From Alopecurus myosuroides (taxonomy: Eukaryota > Streptophyta > Magnoliopsida > Poales > Poaceae): 64,000 bases of DNA. The position numbers were made by a program, and so were the translations under genes. Under the pieces are notes generated by a model. That model did no database searches, was not told the DNA's origin, and saw nothing but the letters and a program-made list of their open reading frames with translations. Location of the stretch: assembly GCA_028641055.1 (NCBI GenBank), contig CM054060.1:208344445-208408444 (forward strand), read 5' to 3'. Below are positions 57,886 through 64,000 of the stretch, piece by piece; the first letter of the stretch is position 1; every line of letters starts with the position of its first letter.

Positions 57886-58090
57886 GAGGCTATTATGGGA
57901 GCGGCAAGGACATGTCCTAGGCTGTCCCGTACATTTTTAATAAAGGACCTACGAGTCCATAGGCTTAACCCAAGTGTGGGTTGGTTTGTACCCTTTAGGT
58001 TGGACCCAAACCGAGTTGGGCTAGGACGAGGGGCCCATTGGCTGTTGGCCGCACCCCCTCCCTCATATATACCTCAATTCTTTTCGAACA
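57886..58090 (+). repeat. Block C, direct copy (compare 59808-60000)
   Basis: GGAGGCTATTATGGGAGCGG, TTTTTAATAAAGGAC, GGTTGGACCCAA and GCCGCACCCCCTCCCTCATA recur in the same orientation at 59808-60000, and in diverged inverted form at 57295-57430. The composition suggests an LTR-end or terminal fragment; CTCATATATACCTC may hold a TATA-like motif. Confidence 0.7.
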
Positions 58091-58157
58091 ATAATAAAAT
58101 TGGATAATACATGCATGGTTTAAAAAAAATTAGGAGGTTAGACGTCAACCATTATTT

Positions 58158-58844
58158 TTGTCTCCTCAATTCCTAGAAATGCAAAGACTTGAACTCCTTG
58201 AAATGCAAAGACAAAACTGCATATGGGGATTAGAAGATGAGAATACATGTGAGGCTGTTTCTACTAATGTAATCACGTCTACTCCTAGTGTTGTTTCTTG
58301 TGATCTGCAGGTTGCTATTGAAGAAAGGGAGCCTCTAGTACAACCTGCATCACCACCACCACATCCATTGGAGGAGCATGCCATTGTGCCTAGTATTGTT
58401 TCTTGTGATATGAAGGTCACTCTTGAACAAAGGGAGCCATCACTAGTACAAACTGCATCACCACTTGAGATAGATGAATCAGTGCCTACTATATGTAAGG
58501 AGGATACCATTGACATTGGTGTTGATTTGGAGCTGCCATTTGAAAGTACAAATTTTTGTGAGTCTACTAATGTGTTAGCTGATTCTTGTGAGAAAATAAC
58601 CTCATATAGTTTACCACCATGTGATAATTTGATAATTTCTAATTCTGAGCATGTGGTTTTGATTTCACATAAAGAAGTGCTTGTTAAAATACCACCTATT
58701 AATATTGTGTATTCCATCATGTTACATGAACCAATTACTATGCAATGTGCTATGAATAGGAATGCTGAAATTTCATATGTCAATTCTAGCAGCTATACTA
58801 CTTGCTTCACTTTTAATTTGGTTGGTGACTATAACATGAATTAA
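58158..58844 (+). CDS. Retroelement-associated hypothetical protein, 228 aa
   Basis: An open frame on the + strand, beginning in a short internal repeat (FLEMQRLELLEMQRQN). It contains two related units, PSVVSCDLQVAIEEREPLVQ and PSIVSCDMKVTLEQREPSLV, then an acidic, Cys-poor stretch (TICKEDTIDIGVDLELPFES) and SEHVVLISHKEVLVKIPP. Low-complexity acidic proteins of this style accompany many gypsy-like elements of wheat and its relatives, between gag and pol. I cannot assign a domain. The first clear ATG is uncertain. It sits in the loop of the inverted repeat at 56950-60330. Confidence 0.45.
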   Translation: MSPQFLEMQRLELLEMQRQNCIWGLEDENTCEAVSTNVITSTPSVVSCDLQVAIEEREPLVQPASPPPHPLEEHAIVPSIVSCDMKVTLEQREPSLVQTASPLEIDESVPTICKEDTIDIGVDLELPFESTNFCESTNVLADSCEKITSYSLPPCDNLIISNSEHVVLISHKEVLVKIPPINIVYSIMLHEPITMQCAMNRNAEISYVNSSSYTTCFTFNLVGDYNMN

Positions 58845-59430
58845 ATTTTTATGGTGGATCAAATATGTATTACTTGTGATAAAATTGCTGAATTGAACAT
58901 TGTGTTACCTCGGTTGGATTGTTTACAACTTGCTAAATATGCCATGAGTCTACACATATGTTTGGTTTCCAACAAAACTTGTTAAGTACATATGCTACTG
59001 ATTTATACTTCAGTTATATTTGCAAATGAGTTGAAACATACATGATGATTATAATAAACATGATAAGACGACTGAGTGCACTACTACCATAAAATTTGAT
59101 CATAGACCTTCTGTGAGAACACTTGATTTGATACTAAACAATAAGAATTTATACATAGATGTTTCTCCTTATGATCATGATTATATGAGCTTCACTTATA
59201 CCTGCAATTGTGATTGCTATTTGATGAGATGCTATTTGTTTTCATTTGACAATTTTGTGCTAAATACATGCAAATTTCGTTGCCTCATGTCATATGAGAA
59301 TTTATATCATGTCCACAAAACTGATGCACCCCATTATAGATACATATATTGTGCATACATGGTGTTCCTTTTGTTTCTTCCACGTTTAGCTTACCACAAG
59401 CCGAGGACGTCTTGTCTTGAATAAAGGGAG
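58845..59430 (+). pseudogene. Continuation of the retroelement ORF, decayed
   Basis: After the stop at 58844 the + strand keeps the same composition in broken frames. 59113-59424 reads MRTLDLILNNKNLYIDVSPY and LMSYENLYHVHKTDAPHYRY, Tyr/Cys/His-rich text like the tail of the same class of grass retroelement proteins. No domain, several stops between the pieces. Confidence 0.35.
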
Positions 59431-59479
59431 GATGATATGGATATAATAGGGTTGCATGATGCTTCTTCACACGAGTTGG

Positions 59480-60330
59480 AAGGAAATATTGAAGTTAATT
59501 ATGATTACTATAAGGTGAATTCCTTCTTAATTGATTGTGTTGTTTGTGTTGATAAGAATATTATAATACCTAAGCCTATGTATTTATGTATGATAGTTTT
59601 ATTGATAACACAAACATGGATGGAGGAGAGCATAAAGAGGAGATGGAAAACAAGCATCCAATGGTGGAAAACTAGTGTGCACTCATGGAGGAAGTCATGG
59701 AAATTGTTTCCCACAAGAGCTCAAGGGAGGAGAACGAGCCAGAAGCTAAAGAAGGGGGAATTGGGAGCAGCAAGGACTTGTCCTTGCTTGTACTAGCCGG
59801 CGCATTGGAGGCTATTATGGGAGCGGCAAGGACATGTCCTAGGTTGTCCCATATGTTTTTAATAAAGGACTTACGGGTCCATAGGCAGAACCCAAGTGCA
59901 GGTCAGTTTTACCCTTTAGGTTGGACCCAACCCGAGTTGGTCTAGGAGGAGGGGTGCATTGGCTGCTGGCCGCACCCCCTCCCTCATATATACCTCTTAG
60001 CCACAAAATTAGAGGTAGACCAAGTTAAAATTAAACCCTAGATTTCTAGACGTGAACAATGTTCATATGAAATTATCCCCACCGGTTTGGTGGAGTTACC
60101 TTTCTAAATTCTGCGTGCTATCTGCTGTTCCACTGGGAATAAGAAGATATAGGACCACTCATAGTCATTGATTACGTAGTGCAAGTGTGTGGAGTTGAGA
60201 ATATCCAACGGGTTGCAAGCTTTTGCATTGGCATCAGGGATCAGCCGGAGAGGTTTCAGCGAGACACAAGTTATCGAGAGAGTGCTCAGTGAGAAGATCG
60301 GGCCACCCCATATCATCTTTATCTTAGCAA
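59480..60330. repeat. Right arm of the large imperfect inverted repeat
   Basis: Contains, in reverse order, the blocks of 56950-57840: TATAAGGTGAATTCCTTCTT and CCTAAGCCTATGTATTTATG (59510-59590), block C (59808-60000), and on the minus strand AAGATGATATGGGGTGGCCC and GGATATTCTCAACTCCACAC (60330-60170). The minus-strand gag at 60319-60944 runs straight into this arm. Confidence 0.65.
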
Positions 60331-60944
60331 TTGCTTCATCTCTCTCCATGTATTAATTTCTGGATCTTCAAGTTCTTCCCTCAACCTTGTAATGTCATCC
60401 CACCACAAGAGAGCATAGCCATCAAATCCAGAAGATGCAAGCTTTACCTTCTTGTCTTCATTATACTCATATAATCTCCATAGCTTCTTAATTTTTAGCT
60501 CCCACATCAAGTATTCTTCCACATCTTCAGTATGACAAGTGAAATTAGGAATAGAGAATTTTGGTTTTCCCAATCCATCATCCTCTCTATTGTTTTCCAA
60601 AAGAACTCTTCTAGCAACTCCTCCACGGCCTCCTTGTACATCAGGAGCATTGGCAGCATTTTGGGGAGATCTTTGTTGTTGTTGTACCAATGTTGTCAAA
60701 GTGGCAATCTGTCTTGTCAAATTTGACACAGATTCTTGCAAAATTTCAACAGATTCTTGTGTAGCTGCAGCTTCAATTTTGAGATCCATATTCCTCAACT
60801 CCTCTCTCAAAGAATCATCACTTTTATCCACCTCAGCAGTAATCCTCTTGTAAAGTGTATATCTTAAAGCTTCATACTCATCCCACTTGACCACCTCCTA
60901 TGGTTTCTTCTTTGCCTACACATCAACATCACTAGAAGAGCTCA
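60319..60944 (-). pseudogene. gag: Ty3/gypsy gag fragment, two early stops, truncated
   Basis: Minus-strand start MSSSSDVDV at 60944 is followed by TAG, AKKKP, TAG, EVVKWDEYEALRYTLYKRIT. The frame is then open for 190 codons through a helical part (LREELRNMDLKIEAAATQES) and the capsid-type region KPKFSIPNFTCHTEDVEEYL, KIKKLWRLYEYNEDKKVKLA, GYALLWWDDITRLREE and TWREMKQLL, where it breaks off. This is the common grass gag with KFSIPKFEG-like and WREMK motifs, a different lineage from the gags at 37228 and 47323. The N-terminal stops and the lost C-terminus make it nonfunctional. Confidence 0.7.
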
Positions 60945-61069
60945 TGATTAATTTGTTAGTAACAAGATAATCAATGGGTTGTGGTGCTCTCTCACAACTC
61001 GCTCAAAACCATCAAAGAATTGTTTAATGAATAGGATTTACTTACCACAAGGAGCAATGAAAAGTGTAC

Positions 61070-62099
61070 TGATACGTCAAAAACGTATCTCCTTTTCCGA
61101 ACACTTTTCTTATTGTTTTCCTCTAAACTTGTGAGTTTTGGATACCATTAACACGGACTAACGCTATTTTCAGCAGAATTACCTTGGTGTTTCATTTTTG
61201 TGCGGAAAAATCAACTTTCGGGAAATTGACCAGAAAAGACTCCATTGGTCTTAAAACACCGGAAGACCCCGGGAGCCAGAAGGGGGCCAGGAGGGGGCCA
61301 CACCACCCCCTGGCACCCCTAAGCCGCGCCACCTGGTGGTGTTGGCCACCCAGGCACCCCCTCGGACTCCCCTTTCGACTACATAATTCCTTCAACCCTA
61401 AAACGTGAGGGGGTTCGTCATATTCCACCGAAACACAACAGAGTGCCGCCGCCACCTCGAACATTGATTTGGGGATCCGAAGTTCATGTTCTAGCGCCCT
61501 CTCGGGACGGGGAGTCGAAGGAGATCATCGCCATCGACACCGCCACCTCTTCTCCATCAACCATCCAGGTTTCCCCCATCCATGTGTGAGTAAACACCAC
61601 TGTAAGATGAGAGAGATGGAAGGGATTGGATGAGATTGATCATATAATAATGCCAGATTGTTAGGGCATAGAGCCTAGTATCCATTGTTAGTGTTTTCTA
61701 CCGTTGTTGCAACTTGTTATGCTTAATGCTTGTAACTAGGGCCCAAGTGCCATGATTTCAGATCTGAACATGTTATTGTTTCATGAGTATAATGTTGTTT
61801 CTTGATCATACCTGCAAGTTGTTTTACACACATTGTTGTCCGGAACCCAAGGCCCCAAAGTGACAGAAATTGGGACAACCGGAGTGGATGGCTGTGATGT
61901 GAGGATCACATGTGTTCACAGAGTGTTAATGGTTTGCTCCGGTGCTTTATTAAAAGGAACACCTGATGGCTCCCAAGTGCACGAGTAGAAATAATTTAGT
62001 TTTGATGTATGTTTAGCTCTCATATAAGTCCCTATGGTAGTTTCCACCTTATAGTTGCTTGAAATTAATTTTTATGATGATTGTTGAAATTTTTTAGAG
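61070..62099 (+). repeat. LTR and leader of the right-hand element
   Basis: No supported coding sequence. A G/C-rich block with CCAGGAGGGGGCCACACCACC at about 61285, then CATATTCCACCGAAACAC and a leader-like CACCGCCACCTCTTCTCC. From about 61600 it is AT-rich up to the start codon at 62100, which follows a TTTTTTAG. Confidence 0.45.
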
Positions 62100-63182
62100 A
62101 TGGATAATTATAATTTTGGAGAGATATTTAGGAGTGATGCTCCTAGAAGGACAAGGCCTTCATGTTCATCCACTTCAGTGAGGCCATCGTACTATGAAGA
62201 CGTTATTGCACCAACTATTGACGATGCGGGAGGTCATGGTATCGTTAACCCATCTAGCTTTCCTTGCATTACATTTCTAAGAAGTACAGGTTTATTAGAT
62301 GAATTTCGTATGCTTATTGAAAGAGTTGGTCTAACCAACTTTATGGAGGATGAAATCCCTCAGTATGCCACTCTCACAAAAACTTTTGTTGAGAGCTTTA
62401 AATTTCAGAACACACATTTTGGTCCAACTGTTGCCTTCAAGTTATATAGTAGTCCCGTTTCTTTGTCCTTGGTAGATTTTTGTACTATTATAGGTATCAA
62501 AGCTTCCGGGACAGCAAGCAGGAATCAGGATAAACCAGCAGACCTCCAGGGGCTCTACCGAGAAATCACCAACGATGACGGTCGCTCATCCCAGCGTGGG
62601 AAGTTAAGGAACATTCAACTTCCTGCTCTTAGATATTTTACTTACTATCTTGCTACTAGTATCCTTGGTAGGGGAAACACTAATAACAATTCTAGTTATC
62701 ACCTTGCTTTCATTGATGATGTGTTGAACCTTAGCACGAAGTATAGTATTGGTGCACTTGTTGCACGCCGCCTTGCTGCTACTAGGCCTATTTTGGGGGG
62801 CATTATTGCTACACGTGTAGCAACTGCTTTAAATGTTTCCATTGCCCCTAATGATGAAATAATTGCTCCATGTAGGATTAATCTCGCTGCCATGAAGTCC
62901 CATCACTTTGTTACTGCTAACTCTACTGCAGAACGATTAGTATATAGAGTTTTATATATAGATGGAGAGGAGCGAAAAGTTACTTTGCCACAGCCTGTTT
63001 TGTTTAAGATTGACAGGTCACCATGGTCGCTCTCTAAGGAGGAGGTAGACGATCATCTGAGCACCACGGAGTTTCACAGGCAGCAGGAGAGGCGAGACGT
63101 GCCTCCGGAGGATCACAACACGCATTACACCTGCGCATCCTCGAGCACATATCAGGAGGAGGGTTCCTCCTCCGCATACTAG
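62100..63182 (+). CDS. Retrotransposon ORF1/gag-like protein, 360 aa, intact
   Basis: Uninterrupted frame from ATG 62100 (MDNYNFGEIFRSDAPRRTRP) to TAG at 63180-63182. The central part (IPQYATLTKTFVESFKFQNT, TVAFKLYSSPVSLSLVDFCT, RGKLRNIQLPALRYFTYYLA, SYHLAFIDDVLNLSTKYSIG) resembles the plant retrotransposon ORF-1 family known from Athila-type elements. The C-terminus is acidic to polar (STTEFHRQQERRDVPPEDHN) and ends EEGSSSAY. No zinc knuckle and no pol follow within the next 800 bp, which suits a non-autonomous element. Assignment from memory of motifs. Confidence 0.6.
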   Translation: MDNYNFGEIFRSDAPRRTRPSCSSTSVRPSYYEDVIAPTIDDAGGHGIVNPSSFPCITFLRSTGLLDEFRMLIERVGLTNFMEDEIPQYATLTKTFVESFKFQNTHFGPTVAFKLYSSPVSLSLVDFCTIIGIKASGTASRNQDKPADLQGLYREITNDDGRSSQRGKLRNIQLPALRYFTYYLATSILGRGNTNNNSSYHLAFIDDVLNLSTKYSIGALVARRLAATRPILGGIIATRVATALNVSIAPNDEIIAPCRINLAAMKSHHFVTANSTAERLVYRVLYIDGEERKVTLPQPVLFKIDRSPWSLSKEEVDDHLSTTEFHRQQERRDVPPEDHNTHYTCASSSTYQEEGSSSAY

Positions 63183-64000
63183 GGGGGCGCCACCTCATGG
63201 TCCCCTTGGTGATTGATCTCCACTTGGGACAAAAGTCTAAGCTTGGGGGGAGGTATACCGACATCACACTCATTTATATATCATATTCGGTCGGTTCTTT
63301 GCATATCCATATTTTATTTTCTTTCGTTTGTTTTCGTTTCTTTTGTTTCTTTTTGTTTTTATTGTTTTGTTCTTGTTTTCCAAAACACAAAAAGACCAAA
63401 AATATTTCTTTTTTTTCTCTTTGTTTGCTTCTTTAGTCTCTTTATTTGGTTTTCTTTCTTTTGTCGTTTCATTTTAGTATTCAAAAATCCAAAAATATTT
63501 TGCTTTATTTGCTTTCTTCTTTCCGTTCTTGTTTTAAATCGAAAAGCCAAAAATATTTGTTGTTCTTCTTTGGTTTTGTAAAGTTTGTTCCAGAGTTCGC
63601 CAGACTTATGTGTCTCCATTGGAGCTTGATTATCATTCTATATTATTCAATCCACAAGTGAAGAGCACTAATGATGATTTACAACAATCCGAGTTGTGGT
63701 GAGAGGCTGGTATGAATTCTATTTGTTTTATTTTTTTACTTATACTCATTATGTGAACTTGCTTAATCCGTTCATGTACGGTGTATGTTATTTAATTGAA
63801 GCTTAGTATTTCATGCTCTCACGTGTTAGTTCCAACTTATTAATATAAGATAGCATGTCGTATGAATGTTTTCTTGCGTTCTTTTACTCATAGAAGGGTA
63901 TGACATTGTGGTATCTCCCTCTGATTGTTTCGCTTGGATCGACTTGGCACATGCTCACGCATGCTATGACTGAAAAGAAAAAGTCGCTTAAGCCTCGATG
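63183..64000. other. Non-coding tail of the right-hand element
   Basis: After the ORF comes CTAAGCTTGGGGGGAGGTATACC, then about 300 bp of TTTTCTTTTGTTT-like pyrimidine-rich DNA interspersed with AAAAATATT words, then AT-rich DNA. Open frames on both strands here (63197-63661) are low-complexity artefacts. No LTR seen before the window ends. Confidence 0.45.

Larger units (their letters stand above)
61070..64000 (+). mobile_element. 5' part of an LTR retrotransposon (LARD/Athila-like?), continues past window
   Basis: Begins TGATACGTC at 61070, directly against the leader of the minus-strand gag, with a short palindrome GATACGT-CAAAA-ACGTATC. An LTR/leader-like region to about 62099 leads to an intact ORF (62100-63182), then a G-rich tract (AAGCTTGGGGGGAGG, 63239-63253) and a long T-rich, ORF-free stretch to the window end. 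TGATACGTC-type LTR starts are widespread in Triticeae retroelements. The end of the 5' LTR could not be fixed; TGGCTCCCAAG near 61976 is a weak PBS candidate. Confidence 0.55.

Noticed and set aside
63197..63661. Phe/Ser/Lys-rich frames on both strands at the window end
   Set aside because: Produced by a pyrimidine-rich TTTTCTTTTG tract in the non-coding tail of the retroelement.

Overview
This window is repeat-rich plant DNA, most likely from a pooid grass (Triticeae or a close relative). The evidence is several nested Ty3/gypsy LTR retrotransposons, initiator-Met primer-binding sites, a Stowaway MITE with the grass CTCCCTCCGTTC terminus, and broken copies of grass multicopy families (B3-like, WRN-type exonuclease, DUF4283-like). 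I see no intact ordinary host gene and no rRNA, tRNA or CRISPR array. Family and clade names come from motifs read by eye, not from database searches.

Layout. 1-2462 is the 3' part of a + strand gypsy element. It carries an antisense extra ORF with its own TATA box and ends in an 800-bp LTR. 2485-3793 holds an integrase fragment joined to a minus-strand LTR fragment. 3941-17215 is a field of tandem repeats (52-bp x4, then 192-bp x~10). It is split by a 10.9-kb retrotransposon (5415-16316) with an exact 5-bp target duplication. 17310-23052 holds four decayed multicopy-family genes. 23860-31640 is a satellite of about 20 monomers of ~358 bp with a 6-monomer higher-order period. 31804-36342 holds broken gene-like units and a Stowaway MITE. 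36550-41404 is a truncated minus-strand gypsy element (gag, a pre-gag ORF, PBS, LTR). A very young Tekay-like chromovirus (41405-56509) is inserted in that LTR. 56510-61069 is a rearranged region with a large imperfect inverted repeat, a retroelement ORF and a minus-strand gag. 61070-64000 is the 5' part of another + strand element with an intact gag/ORF1-like protein.

How the parts work together. The young element has gag, protease, RT, RNase H, integrase and chromodomain in order, near-identical LTRs and an outer TSD. It is no longer a simple copy: the 3' LTR is followed by a second PBS and leader, which jump to the last few bases of a third LTR. This looks like a tandem LTR-I-LTR-I-LTR array that later lost most of one unit.

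The most unusual pattern concerns expression. In two different gypsy elements, both the pre-gag ORF and gag are immediately preceded by a 3' splice-acceptor motif. The LTRs of two Tekay-like families share a gene-like layout: TATA, GC-rich leader ending in GTGAGC, a short exon-like block ending in a GC-type donor, and a last exon-like block ending GACGAGTAG. This suggests a spliced, multi-protein expression strategy directed by the LTR. It is an inference that RNA data could test directly.
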